Of a stretch of DNA of 64,000 nt, positions 29,136 through 38,484 are shown in pieces. The notes beneath the pieces were generated by a model that did not search any database, was not told the DNA's origin, and worked only from the letters and a program-made list of their open reading frames with translations. Source of the DNA: Gammaproteobacteria bacterium (GTDB lineage: Bacteria; Pseudomonadota; Gammaproteobacteria; JAJFJF01). The translations under genes were made by a program, and so were the position numbers. Location of the stretch: NCBI GenBank assembly GCA_021774255.1, contig JAJFJF010000034.1, forward strand, positions 1 through 64,000. The letters run 5' to 3'. The stretch's first letter is position 1. Each line of letters starts with the position of its first letter.

Positions 29136-30206
29136 TTAATTGGATGCTGAAGGCTGCTCACCAGGCACATTGCTGGCGATATGAATCGTCGACGTGGGGA
29201 AGGCACATTCGGCACCATGTTTTTCAATGATATCGATTATTTTTAAAAATACGTCTTGCTGCGCGTTTCGGAATTCTAATGCCGTAACAACTTTGGTGTA
29301 AGCTGATACAAAAATATTCAGTGACGATGCACCAAACTCATAAAAATGAACATAGATAGATTGCTCAGTATCAATCTCTTCATGTGCATGAATCATCTCT
29401 TTAATATCAGAAACAACCTCTCGCATTCTATGCACATCATCGTAACGGATCCCCACTAACGTTTTAATGCGTCGGTTTGACATACGTGAAGGGTTTTCCA
29501 CCACAATCGTCGTAAACACGGCATTGGGGACATAGATGGGCCGCTTATCAAAAGTTTTAATGCGCGTGAGACGCCAACCAATATATTCTACCGTGCCTTC
29601 AATTTCTTTTTCTGGCGAGCGCACCCAATCACCTACTTTAAAAGGCTTCTCCAGATAAATCATGAGGCCCCCAAAAAAGTTGGCCAGCAGATCTTTTGCA
29701 GCAAAACCAACCGCAATACCCCCCACACCACCAAAGGCGAGTAACCCCGAAACACTCACGCCCATATTTTGCAGCACCATTAAGGCACCAATAAGAAAGA
29801 TCGTGATCTGTAATAATCGGCTGACCGCATGCACGGTCGTTGTATCGACGGCCTCTTTATCACCATGCGGCATCATAAAACGCGTTTGTGCGTAGCTGAT
29901 GAAGCGGCTTAAGAACCAAATAATCGCAAGAATAATACTGACATCGCGTACACGATCGATAAAGGTAAATTTAACAATGTCTGTCCACGTGGTTTGCGCA
30001 ATGGCCAACAGGGTGACCGCACCCACCACCCAAATTAAAAACTGTAACGGCTTATGAAGTGCACGAATAATAATATTGCGCCATTGGTGATCGGTCGTTG
30101 AGACGCGCTGATAAACTCGCATTAAAATGAAGCTCAAGACAACCGTGAGCAGTACGGTGAGCCCCATTGGGATGGCCCAACCTTGACCTATTATTAAATA
30201 TTGCAT
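29136..30206 (-). CDS. MscS-family small-conductance mechanosensitive channel
   Basis: 356 residues with four to five N-terminal TM helices. The pore helix and beta domain appear as GVGGIAVGFAAKDLLANFFGGLMIYLEKPFKVGDWVR-type sequence (about 165-200), followed by the soluble cytoplasmic vestibule. An inner-membrane valve that releases solutes on hypo-osmotic shock. It is followed upstream, 9 bases away, by the flavoprotein gene on the same strand. Confidence 0.9.
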   Translation of the reverse strand: MQYLIIGQGWAIPMGLTVLLTVVLSFILMRVYQRVSTTDHQWRNIIIRALHKPLQFLIWVVGAVTLLAIAQTTWTDIVKFTFIDRVRDVSIILAIIWFLSRFISYAQTRFMMPHGDKEAVDTTTVHAVSRLLQITIFLIGALMVLQNMGVSVSGLLAFGGVGGIAVGFAAKDLLANFFGGLMIYLEKPFKVGDWVRSPEKEIEGTVEYIGWRLTRIKTFDKRPIYVPNAVFTTIVVENPSRMSNRRIKTLVGIRYDDVHRMREVVSDIKEMIHAHEEIDTEQSIYVHFYEFGASSLNIFVSAYTKVVTALEFRNAQQDVFLKIIDIIEKHGAECAFPTSTIHIASNVPGEQPSASN

Positions 30207-30215
30207 ATTATTTTC

Positions 30216-31616
30216 TCAATCAAAAATTTTACCGGGATTCATAATCCCGTTCGGATCAAACACCTTTTTTATACTGCGCAAATAATCGACTTCTTCTGCA
30301 CTGCGACTGTAATGCAAATACGGTTTCTTTAACAAACCAATACCATGCTCGGCTGACACACTGCCATGGAATTTTTCAGTCAACGCAAACACTTTCTCGT
30401 TAGACGCCTCGCATTTCACTTTAAAATCTTCGAGTGGCACATTGTGTGGTTTTAAAATATTCACATGAATATTACCATCACCAATATGTCCAAAGCACAC
30501 TACTTCAAAATCAGGATAAAGCTCGCGGGTCAGCGCATCGAATTCTTCTAAAAAGGCAGGCACTTCAGAGGTCAGCACTGAAAGATCATTTTTGTAAGGT
30601 GTTTCTTCCGCTAAGGTTTCGCCAATATCCTCACGTAAACGCCACAAATCTTGTACTTGCTGATCGCTTTGACTGATGACACCATCACTGATCCAGCCTT
30701 TTTCTGCACACGCTTCAAAAATACTCAAGGCAATATCTTCTGATTGGTCGCTCATCTGTTCAAATTCAATTAAAGCATAATAAGGCGTGGTGCTCTCAAA
30801 CGGCCGCTGCAACTGATGCTTGGCAACCACACGCGATAAAGCCGCTTCTGAGAAAAATTCAAATGCCGTCAGTGCCACTTTTCCTTGGAAAGCTTGCAAT
30901 AGGGCCATGATGTGCGGAAAGGTATCGACACCCAACACCATCACACTGGTGGGGCGCGGTTTGGCGGTCAGCCTCAATACCGCTGATACAATAAAGCCCA
31001 ACGTGCCTTCACTGCCAATAAAGAGGTGACGTAAATCATAGCCCGTTGCATTTTTCACCAAGCCTTTATTGAGCTCAATAATATCGCCTTTGCCGGTCAC
31101 GACCGTGAGGCCGGCCACCCAATCGCGCGTAGCGCCATAACGCAACACCTTCACACCACCGGCATTCGTCGCAATATTCCCGCCGATTTGACTAGAGCCT
31201 TGCGAGGCAAAACTGACGGGAAAATAGAGGTCATGCGCAGTCGCATACTCCTGCAATGCTTGCGTCACGACACCAGCTTCACAACGTACCGTACGGTCAA
31301 CAGCGTTAAAATCGCTAATTTGATGCATCGCATCAAATGACACCACCACCTCATGCTGGGCCGCGACCGCCCCGCCGCTCAAGCCCGTACGCCCACCCGA
31401 TGGCACCAGGGCCACGGAAGCCTGATTGGCCCATTGCACCAGTTTTTGCACGTCTGACAAGGTCTTAGGAAAGACAATGGCGGCAGGGTTGGGTGGGTAC
31501 AATTTGGTCCAATCAGTACCGTACTGGACCAGTGTGTCGGCGGCGGTATTCACCGCTTGCTCGCCAACGAGTTCGCGTAGTTGTGAGCGTAATTGCTCTG
31601 TGTCGTGGGATGCCAT
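30216..31616 (-). CDS. FAD-binding oxidoreductase, probable D-2-hydroxyglutarate or D-lactate dehydrogenase
   Basis: 466 residues of the GlcD/LDHD/D2HGDH family. The FAD domain has PSGGRTGLSGGAVA (about 75-90) and GGNIATNAGGVKVLRYG; the C-terminal FAD-oxidase domain has CFGHIGDGNIHVNI and SAEHGIGLLKK. It is divergent from serA with a 60-base gap. SerA can make D-2-hydroxyglutarate as a by-product and D2HGDH partners are known to recycle it in other bacteria, so this context favours D-2-hydroxyglutarate as substrate (inference). Confidence 0.85.
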   Translation of the reverse strand: MASHDTEQLRSQLRELVGEQAVNTAADTLVQYGTDWTKLYPPNPAAIVFPKTLSDVQKLVQWANQASVALVPSGGRTGLSGGAVAAQHEVVVSFDAMHQISDFNAVDRTVRCEAGVVTQALQEYATAHDLYFPVSFASQGSSQIGGNIATNAGGVKVLRYGATRDWVAGLTVVTGKGDIIELNKGLVKNATGYDLRHLFIGSEGTLGFIVSAVLRLTAKPRPTSVMVLGVDTFPHIMALLQAFQGKVALTAFEFFSEAALSRVVAKHQLQRPFESTTPYYALIEFEQMSDQSEDIALSIFEACAEKGWISDGVISQSDQQVQDLWRLREDIGETLAEETPYKNDLSVLTSEVPAFLEEFDALTRELYPDFEVVCFGHIGDGNIHVNILKPHNVPLEDFKVKCEASNEKVFALTEKFHGSVSAEHGIGLLKKPYLHYSRSAEEVDYLRSIKKVFDPNGIMNPGKIFD

Positions 31617-31676
31617 GTTTATGCTATGATTGGAGACTAATCTTGCGAGTCATTTTACCACTTAGGAGCCTGTCTG

Positions 31677-32906
31677 TTGAAGAAATTATCGTTTAATAAA
31701 GCAAAAATACACGTTTTATTACTGGAAGGCGTACACCCGAGTGCTGTTGAGGCTTTTCGGGCAGATGGCTATGAGAACATCGAAACCATTGACACGGCCT
31801 TACCTAACGAGACGCTGTTTGAGAAAATTGCAGATGCCCATATCATTGGCATCCGCTCCCGTACCCAACTGACTGAAAACGTCTTCTCGCATGCGCAAAA
31901 GCTCCTGGCCGTGGGGTGCTTCTGCATTGGCACCAATCAAGTCGATTTGATGGCGGCACAAAATCGTGGCATTCCCGTATTTAACGCCCCTTATGCGAAT
32001 ACACGCAGTGTCGCGGAGTTGGTGCTGGCTGAGATTATCTTTCTGGTGCGTGGCATTGCTGAGAAAAACACCTTGGCCCACGCGGGGCAGTGGTTGAAAA
32101 CCGCCAAGCACTCGCATGAAATTCGAGGAAAGCAACTGGGTATTATCGGCTATGGCCATATTGGCATGCAGCTGGGCGTGCTCGCCGAGACGCTCGGCAT
32201 GCGCGTCATTTTTTATGACATTGAAAAAAAATTACCATTGGGTAATGCCACTCAAGTGGCATCGCTTCATGATTTATTATCACAAGCTGATGCGGTAAGC
32301 CTGCATGTGCCCGACACGATACAAACTACCGAGATGATCAATACCAACGTACTGAGTCAAATGAAAAAAGGCAGTGTCTTGATCAATGCCTCACGCGGCA
32401 CCGTGGTAGATATTGATGCCTTGAATGATGCCTTAACCAAACAACATATCGCCGGCGCCGCTATCGATGTTTTTCCAGAAGAACCGCATGCCAACGATGA
32501 GCCTTTTGTCTCACCGCTGCAAGGCTTGCGTAACGTGATCCTCACACCTCATATCGGCGGCAGCACGATGGAAGCGCAATACAATATTGGACAAGAGGTG
32601 GCTGATAAACTCATTAAATACAGTGATAATGGCTCTACACTCTCTGCCGTAAACTTCCCTGAGGTATCACTGCCCGCTCATCCCGGCAAGTGTCGCCTGA
32701 TGCATATTCATAAAAACACCCCGGGAATTTTAAGCCAAATTAACGATATCTTTTCTGAATGTAAGATTAATATTGCTGCGCAATATTTACAGACCAATAA
32801 TGATATCGGTTATGTGGTTATCGATAGCGATACCGAGTCAAGCAAGCTGGCACTTGAAAAGTTACAAATGATCCCAGGCACCATCCGAACACGCTTACTC
32901 TATTAA
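31677..32906 (+). CDS. serA: D-3-phosphoglycerate dehydrogenase
   Basis: 409 residues from a TTG start with GGAG 8 bases upstream. First step of serine synthesis. Very close to the E. coli type: GCFCIGTNQVDL, NTRSVAELVLAEI, NAD motif LGIIGYGHIGMQLG, INASRGTVVDIDAL, catalytic LTPHIGGSTMEAQ, and a C-terminal ACT domain (about 335-409) for serine feedback. Confidence 0.97.
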   Translation: MKKLSFNKAKIHVLLLEGVHPSAVEAFRADGYENIETIDTALPNETLFEKIADAHIIGIRSRTQLTENVFSHAQKLLAVGCFCIGTNQVDLMAAQNRGIPVFNAPYANTRSVAELVLAEIIFLVRGIAEKNTLAHAGQWLKTAKHSHEIRGKQLGIIGYGHIGMQLGVLAETLGMRVIFYDIEKKLPLGNATQVASLHDLLSQADAVSLHVPDTIQTTEMINTNVLSQMKKGSVLINASRGTVVDIDALNDALTKQHIAGAAIDVFPEEPHANDEPFVSPLQGLRNVILTPHIGGSTMEAQYNIGQEVADKLIKYSDNGSTLSAVNFPEVSLPAHPGKCRLMHIHKNTPGILSQINDIFSECKINIAAQYLQTNNDIGYVVIDSDTESSKLALEKLQMIPGTIRTRLLY

Positions 32907-32909
32907 TCT

Positions 32910-34334
32910 ATGCCTTCTTTGAATCGCCGCCTTATCCCACTGAGCATCATCTTGCTGCTGCTCAGTGGCTGCGCCGGCACCAGTACGTTTAAAGCCTACC
33001 CTAAGCAGATTAACCCTTATATTAAACAACTGAACGAAGACAAAGGCCCAAAAGATGCCTTGGCCAATCTTGATCGGTACCGCACAAAGCAAGATAAAAT
33101 TTTATACTTGTGGGAACGCGCGCGTATCGCACAGATTAATGATGATATCAATACCAGCAAAATAGATTATGCGGATGCCATCACGGCTGTGCGTGCCCAG
33201 CGTGAAACCGCCACCATCTCAGCCTCGAGTATTGGTGTACAAGGCGCCGCTCTGTTAGTGAATGACAACGCCATCCCCTACAAGGGCGAAGGCTATGAAA
33301 AAGTCTTTATGTACCATTTTCAGGGCATGAATTACTTAATGGCAGGCAATATTGAAGGCGCCGGTGTGGAAGTCCGCCGCGCAAACCTTGAGCAAAACCA
33401 GGCGCTGCGTGACCACGCAAAAGAAGTCGAAGTCGCCCGAAAAGAAGCCTCCAATAAACGACTTTCAACCAGTTCAGCCGATGCCGAAGTGGCACGCGCT
33501 TACAGCTTGATGGACCCGATAGTCGGCAGTGTTAAAAATTCTTTTCAAAACGCTTACACATTTTATTTTTCGGGCATTGTGTATGAACTGTTAAAGCAAC
33601 CGAATGATGCTTATATCGACTATAAAAAAGCGATCGAAATTTACCCTGATAACCCTTATGTGCAACAAGACGTCCTGCGACTGGCGCAACGCTTGGGCTT
33701 TCATGATGAATACACGTCATTCAAAATACGCTTTGGTGCGTATGCCCCCCCGCCGCCGGAACACAGCAGCGAACTCGTGATTTTTTATGAGGCCGGCTTT
33801 GTCCCTCAAAAACAACAAATTAAAATTCCACTGCCCATTCAAGGGCGTTTAACACCCATTGCTTTTCCTGTTTACAGCGGCACGGTACGGCAAACAGGTC
33901 CTTTGCAGGTTCAAGAAGCAGGTAACGTCATCGGCCGCAGTGCGCAAATTGTGGATGTGCAAGCGCTTGCTGCCAAAGCCTTACAAGAAGATCGCTCTGT
34001 GCTCGTGATCCGCCAAATTTTGCGCACCTTAACAAAAGCAGGTGTCTTTGAGCCTAATAGTCGTGAGCGCACCGGCGTGAATATTCTTGCCTCAATCTAT
34101 AATGTAGTCAGTGAAAACGCCGACTTGCGCAGCTGGCTCACCCTGCCCGCGCAAGCGCATATTGTTCGCTTATCGCTTGCACCCGGTGAACATCTATTAA
34201 ACCTGCAAGATACACGCACCGGCGGGCGTACACTGGTCACGGTTATGTTACCGCCTAATAGCATGACCCTACTGCGGGTTGTCGGGGCGGGTTCAACCCT
34301 TTATACTCAATCTATTGAATTTTCTACTTCTTGA
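32910..34334 (+). CDS. COG3014-type outer-membrane lipoprotein with TPR-like region
   Basis: 474 residues. A type II signal peptide with lipobox LSGC (Cys21) is followed by helical repeats that include GIVYELLKQPNDAYIDYKKAIEIYPDN (TPR-like, about 220-250). The gene pairs with lpoB 13 bases downstream, an arrangement seen in other gammaproteobacteria, pointing to peptidoglycan synthesis or envelope assembly. Precise role not known. Confidence 0.85.
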   Translation: MPSLNRRLIPLSIILLLLSGCAGTSTFKAYPKQINPYIKQLNEDKGPKDALANLDRYRTKQDKILYLWERARIAQINDDINTSKIDYADAITAVRAQRETATISASSIGVQGAALLVNDNAIPYKGEGYEKVFMYHFQGMNYLMAGNIEGAGVEVRRANLEQNQALRDHAKEVEVARKEASNKRLSTSSADAEVARAYSLMDPIVGSVKNSFQNAYTFYFSGIVYELLKQPNDAYIDYKKAIEIYPDNPYVQQDVLRLAQRLGFHDEYTSFKIRFGAYAPPPPEHSSELVIFYEAGFVPQKQQIKIPLPIQGRLTPIAFPVYSGTVRQTGPLQVQEAGNVIGRSAQIVDVQALAAKALQEDRSVLVIRQILRTLTKAGVFEPNSRERTGVNILASIYNVVSENADLRSWLTLPAQAHIVRLSLAPGEHLLNLQDTRTGGRTLVTVMLPPNSMTLLRVVGAGSTLYTQSIEFSTS

Positions 34335-34347
34335 TGAGGAACCTCAC

Positions 34348-34947
34348 ATGCGCTGCATACGTTCATTATTAATTGCCTTTTCTATTCTAAGTGTCGTCGT
34401 CGCGGCAGGTTGCACGCGCGTCAAGTATGGCGACCCAACGGATGTTGAAGTGGTCACCACCGAATTTGGTTCGACTGATTTACAATTGATCGCCAACAAA
34501 ATGGTGGATTCCATGTTAGCGTTTCCACCACTCATCGAACTCACTGCCGACGAGCGTCCGGTGATTGCCGTTGACCGTATTAAAAACAAAACCACTGAGC
34601 ACATTGATACCGAATCAGTGACTGACTCTATTATTAATAAAATAATCCACTCAGGCCGTTTCCGTTTTGTCGATATTGCCAATATGGATGTGTTGGAAGC
34701 GCAATTAGTACTGCAAACGGAAACCGATGTGTTTGACCCAGCCACGACCGCTCGCCTGGGCCGTTTGATTGGCTCGGATTATTTGCTCTACGGCAACCTC
34801 TCAAGCATTGTCAAACAAACCAAAAAAGTGGAAGACGTTTATTATAAATTTACGCTACGTCTCACCCACCTTGAAACGGGTATTATCGAGTGGCAAGACG
34901 AGCAAGAAATTCGTAAAACACAAAAACGCTCTTGGTTTGGTGGGTAA
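34348..34947 (+). CDS. lpoB: Penicillin-binding protein activator LpoB-like lipoprotein
   Basis: 199 residues from the ATG at 34348 with GAGGA upstream. Lipobox VAAGC (Cys22), then FGSTDLQLIANKMVDSML, RPVIAVDRIKNKTTEHIDTE and GSDYLLYGNLSSIVKQ, all typical of LpoB, an outer-membrane lipoprotein that stimulates PBP1b transpeptidation. It forms an operon with the COG3014 lipoprotein. Confidence 0.88.
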   Translation: MRCIRSLLIAFSILSVVVAAGCTRVKYGDPTDVEVVTTEFGSTDLQLIANKMVDSMLAFPPLIELTADERPVIAVDRIKNKTTEHIDTESVTDSIINKIIHSGRFRFVDIANMDVLEAQLVLQTETDVFDPATTARLGRLIGSDYLLYGNLSSIVKQTKKVEDVYYKFTLRLTHLETGIIEWQDEQEIRKTQKRSWFGG

Positions 34948-34958
34948 ATAATTTGAAA

Positions 34959-35044
34959 GGGCGGCCACAGGGGGCCGCCCCTTGTTAGATCACCCTTGGC
35001 GTAGGGGCAGCCCCTTGTGGCTGCCCTTGTTAGGTCACCCTCGG
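34959..35044. repeat. Tandem REP palindromes with duplicated fba terminus
   Basis: Two REP palindromes (34959-34981 and 35002-35026) each followed by TTGTTAGRTCACCCTYGG. The second copy of that tail is the real 3' end of fba, the first is a duplicate, so a unit of REP plus fba terminus was duplicated. Confidence 0.8.
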
Positions 35045-36097
35045 ATCAAGTTCCCCTTTCGCATAACGCTCTGACATCGCTTCCAAGGAATAAATTTTTC
35101 CAATTTTGCTTGCATTACCGGCCGTTCCAAAAGCTTCATAACGGGCGCGGCAAATATCTGACATTGCTTTTTGAGCGACACCTAAATATTTACGTGGGTC
35201 AAACTCCGCTTTATTTTCTGCCAAATAGCGGCGGATAGCACCGGTAGAGGCCATACGTAAATCCGTATCGATATTCACTTTACGCACACCGTGCTTAATG
35301 CCTTCTTGAATTTCTTCAACCGGCACACCATAGGTTTCACCCATATCACCGCCGTATTCATTGATGATTGCTAACCAATCTTGTGGCACTGACGATGAGC
35401 CGTGCATGACTAAATGGGTGTCGGGGATCCGCGCATGAATTTCTTTGATGCGCTCAATGGCTAAAATATCACCGGTGGGTGGACGGGTAAATTTATACGC
35501 GCCATGGCTGGTGCCGATGGCAATCGCTAAAGCATCCACTTTAGTGGCTTTTACAAATTGTGCGGCTTCTTCCGGATCGGTCAGCAGTTGCTCGCGGCTA
35601 AGCTTGCCTTCTGCACCCGAACCATCTTCGTCACCGGCCATGCCGCTTTCAAGCGAGCCCAGGCAACCCAATTCACCTTCCACTGACACACCGCCGGCAT
35701 GTGCCATGTCCACTGCACGTTTGGTCACGGCAACGTTATAGTCAAAATCCGCGGGCGTTTTCATGTCTTCTTTCAGTGATCCATCCATCATCACTGATGA
35801 AAAACCTAACTGAATCGAGCGCTGGCACACCGCAGGTGAGGCACCGTGATCTTGATGCATGCACACAGGAATATGAGGGAATTCTTCAATGGCCGCCAAC
35901 ATGAGGTGGCGGATAAAGGGCGGGCCCGCATATTTGCGCGCACCGGCGGATGCTTGCACAATCACCGGGCTATCTGTTTCGCTGGCCACTTCCATGATTG
36001 CACGCATTTGTTCTAAATTGTTCACATTAAATGCGGGTACCCCGTAGCCATGCTCAGCAGCATGATCGAGCAATTGACGCATTGATATTAAAGCCAT
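35030..36097 (-). CDS. fba: Fructose-bisphosphate aldolase, class II
   Basis: 355 residues, zinc-dependent aldolase of the Calvin-cycle subtype. Zinc and catalytic region [10 protein letters not shown] (about 76-85), [58 protein letters not shown]. Glycolysis and gluconeogenesis. It lies 27 bases downstream of pgk; no pyk lies between them. Confidence 0.96.
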   Translation of the reverse strand: MALISMRQLLDHAAEHGYGVPAFNVNNLEQMRAIMEVASETDSPVIVQASAGARKYAGPPFIRHLMLAAIEEFPHIPVCMHQDHGASPAVCQRSIQLGFSSVMMDGSLKEDMKTPADFDYNVAVTKRAVDMAHAGGVSVEGELGCLGSLESGMAGDEDGSGAEGKLSREQLLTDPEEAAQFVKATKVDALAIAIGTSHGAYKFTRPPTGDILAIERIKEIHARIPDTHLVMHGSSSVPQDWLAIINEYGGDMGETYGVPVEEIQEGIKHGVRKVNIDTDLRMASTGAIRRYLAENKAEFDPRKYLGVAQKAMSDICRARYEAFGTAGNASKIGKIYSLEAMSERYAKGELDPRVT

Positions 36098-36124
36098 GTG
36101 TTTTCTCCTGTTGTGTTAGGCATG

Positions 36125-37321
36125 TTATGCCGATATTTTGCCGGCTTGTGCCTTTTCTTTTAACGCCTCAACCGCAGGCAAAGGCTTACCTTCTAAAAAC
36201 GTTAAAAAAGCACCCCCACCGGTTGAGATATAAGATACTTGATCATTTATTCCAAATTGTTCGACGGCAGCTAAGGTATCGCCCCCACCAGCAATTGAGA
36301 AGGCTGGGCTGCCCGCAATGGCCGATGCTAAGGCACGCGTGCCTTCCGCAAAAGGTGCCATTTCAAACACGCCCACGGGGCCATTCCACACAATGGTACC
36401 CGCCTGATTTAATAAGCTTGCAAACTGTGCAGCGGTTTTTGGACCCACATCTAAAATGAGGTCGTCATCAGCGACATCCGCCAGCGCTTTGGTTTCTGTT
36501 GCGGCCTCTGCGCTAAAAGCTTTTGCGGTGACAACATCAATAGGTAATGGAATATCGGCAGAGCCGTCTTCGGGCGCGAGTAATGTTTTTGCATCACTAA
36601 CCAAATCAGGCTCATACAGTGACTTGCCTACAGGAAAACCTGCCGCCGCGTTAAACGTATTCGCAATCCCCCCCCCCACAATTAAATGATCAACTTTCTT
36701 GGCCAGCGCGTGCAATACGGTGAGTTTACTCGATACTTTTGCACCACCGACAATCGCCACTAAGGGGCGTTTAGGGTCTGCTAATGCTTTTCCTAAGGCA
36801 TCCAGTTCAGCGCATAACAGTGGCCCGGCACATGCCTGTGGCGCAAACTGGGTCACCCCAACCGTCGAGGCTTGTGCACGATGTGCGGTACCAAATGCGT
36901 CCATCACGAACACATCACACAACGCAGCCATTTTTTGAGCAAGCGCCGGATCGTTCGCTTTTTCGCCTACCTGAAAACGGACGTTCTCACAGAGCACCAC
37001 TTCACCCGGCAGCGCCGTCACGCCTTGCAGCCAGTCTTTTTCAAGGCGAACCGATTGCCCCAGCAATTCACTCAAACGCGCGGCCACAGGCGCCAGTGAA
37101 TTTTCTTCACTGAACTCACCTTCAATGGGCCGGCCTAAGTGTGACAGTAGCATCACGGAGGCATTGGCATCCAATAACTGACGAAGGGTGGGCAGGACCG
37201 CTTGAATGCGCGCATCACTGGTCACGCGCCCTTGTTCAATCGGCACGTTTAAATCGACACGTACTAAGACGCGACGCTCACGGACATCGACATTATTTAA
37301 AGTTGGAACAGATAAATTCAC
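36125..37321 (-). CDS. pgk: Phosphoglycerate kinase
   Basis: 398 residues from a GTG at 37321, preceded by AAGGA at a suitable distance. [52 protein letters not shown] and [12 protein letters not shown] are the expected kinase signatures. The sequence upstream holds a duplicated, non-functional copy of the first codons (37339-37428), so the functional start seems to have been rebuilt after a duplication. Confidence 0.95.
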   Translation of the reverse strand: MNLSVPTLNNVDVRERRVLVRVDLNVPIEQGRVTSDARIQAVLPTLRQLLDANASVMLLSHLGRPIEGEFSEENSLAPVAARLSELLGQSVRLEKDWLQGVTALPGEVVLCENVRFQVGEKANDPALAQKMAALCDVFVMDAFGTAHRAQASTVGVTQFAPQACAGPLLCAELDALGKALADPKRPLVAIVGGAKVSSKLTVLHALAKKVDHLIVGGGIANTFNAAAGFPVGKSLYEPDLVSDAKTLLAPEDGSADIPLPIDVVTAKAFSAEAATETKALADVADDDLILDVGPKTAAQFASLLNQAGTIVWNGPVGVFEMAPFAEGTRALASAIAGSPAFSIAGGGDTLAAVEQFGINDQVSYISTGGGAFLTFLEGKPLPAVEALKEKAQAGKISA

Positions 37322-37338
37322 TACTATACGTCCTTACA

Positions 37339-37428
37339 TCATTCAAAAGGGCGGCCACAGGGGGCCGCCCCTACAACGCGACGCTCGCGGACATCGACAT
37401 TATTCAAACGCAACACAGGCAATGTCAT
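37339..37428 (-). pseudogene. Duplicated pgk 5' end interrupted by a REP element
   Basis: The ATG at 37428 abuts the gap stop codon (TAA|ATG). The frame reads [18 protein letters not shown] and then runs into a REP palindrome (37346-37376) and stops after 29 codons. [10 protein letters not shown] and 32 of its underlying bases nearly match the true pgk start at 37263-37310. It probably marks the original pgk start. Confidence 0.75.
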
Positions 37429-38439
37429 TTATTTTGCTGCCATCAATGCCAAGGTGGTATCGAGCATGCGGTTTGAAAAACCCCACTCGTTGTCATACCA
37501 CGAAAACACTTTGACTAAATTGCCATTCACTTTAGTTTGTGTGGCATCAAAAATAGAAGAGGCTGGATTTTTATTAAAATCAATGGAGACGAGAGGGGCA
37601 TTGTTATACGCCAACACACCTTTCATGGGGCCCTTACTTGCCTCTAGCATAATACTGTTGACTTCACTCACCGACGTTTCGCGCGCAGCTTCGAACGTGA
37701 GATCGACCACCGACACATTAATCACGGGCACACGAATGGCTAAACCATCGAGCTTGCCGTTTAGCTCAGGCAGTACCAGCCCCACAGCCGCCGCGGCACC
37801 TGTTTTGGTGGGGATCATCGATTGCGTAGCAGAACGCGCACGACGCAAATCACTGTGGTTAGCATCAAGCAAGCCCTGATCATTTGTGTAAGCATGTATG
37901 GTGGTCATCAGACCTTTTTCAATGCCTAAGCTTTCGTGTAATGGCTTGACGAGTGGTGCCAAGCAATTGGTTGTACAGGAGGCATTGGAAATGACGGTGT
38001 CGCTTGCTTTTAGGATGTCATGGTTCACACCGTAAACAATCGTGGCGTCGACATCTTTACCGGCAGGTGCAGACACGATGACTTTTTTTGCGCCTGCCGC
38101 CAAATGTGCAGAAGCCTTTTCTTTACTGGTAAAAAAGCCGGTGCATTCTAACACCACATCGACATCCCATTCTCCCCATGGCAGCTGACGGGGGTCGCGT
38201 TCACTGAATGTGCGAATAGTATCGCCATTGACCACTAAATCTTGTCCAACCACTTCAACCGTCCCGGGAAAGGTACCAAACGTCGTATCATACTGCGTGA
38301 GGTGCGCATTGGTTTCGATGCTGCCCATATCATTGATCGCAACAATACTTATTTTTTTATGCAAATCGGATTCATACAACGCACGCAAAATTGTACGTCC
38401 GATGCGGCCATAGCCATTAATGGCAACCTTCACTTTCAT
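37429..38439 (-). CDS. gap: Glyceraldehyde 3-phosphate dehydrogenase
   Basis: 336 residues. NAD domain [20 protein letters not shown], catalytic cysteine in [15 protein letters not shown] (about 152), [13 protein letters not shown] near the end. Type I phosphorylating enzyme. Between tkt and pgk in one operon. Confidence 0.97.
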   Translation of the reverse strand: MKVKVAINGYGRIGRTILRALYESDLHKKISIVAINDMGSIETNAHLTQYDTTFGTFPGTVEVVGQDLVVNGDTIRTFSERDPRQLPWGEWDVDVVLECTGFFTSKEKASAHLAAGAKKVIVSAPAGKDVDATIVYGVNHDILKASDTVISNASCTTNCLAPLVKPLHESLGIEKGLMTTIHAYTNDQGLLDANHSDLRRARSATQSMIPTKTGAAAAVGLVLPELNGKLDGLAIRVPVINVSVVDLTFEAARETSVSEVNSIMLEASKGPMKGVLAYNNAPLVSIDFNKNPASSIFDATQTKVNGNLVKVFSWYDNEWGFSNRMLDTTLALMAAK

Positions 38440-38484
38440 TCAGTTTTTACCTCTTTATTTACTCAAATTAAGAACATTAGAAAA

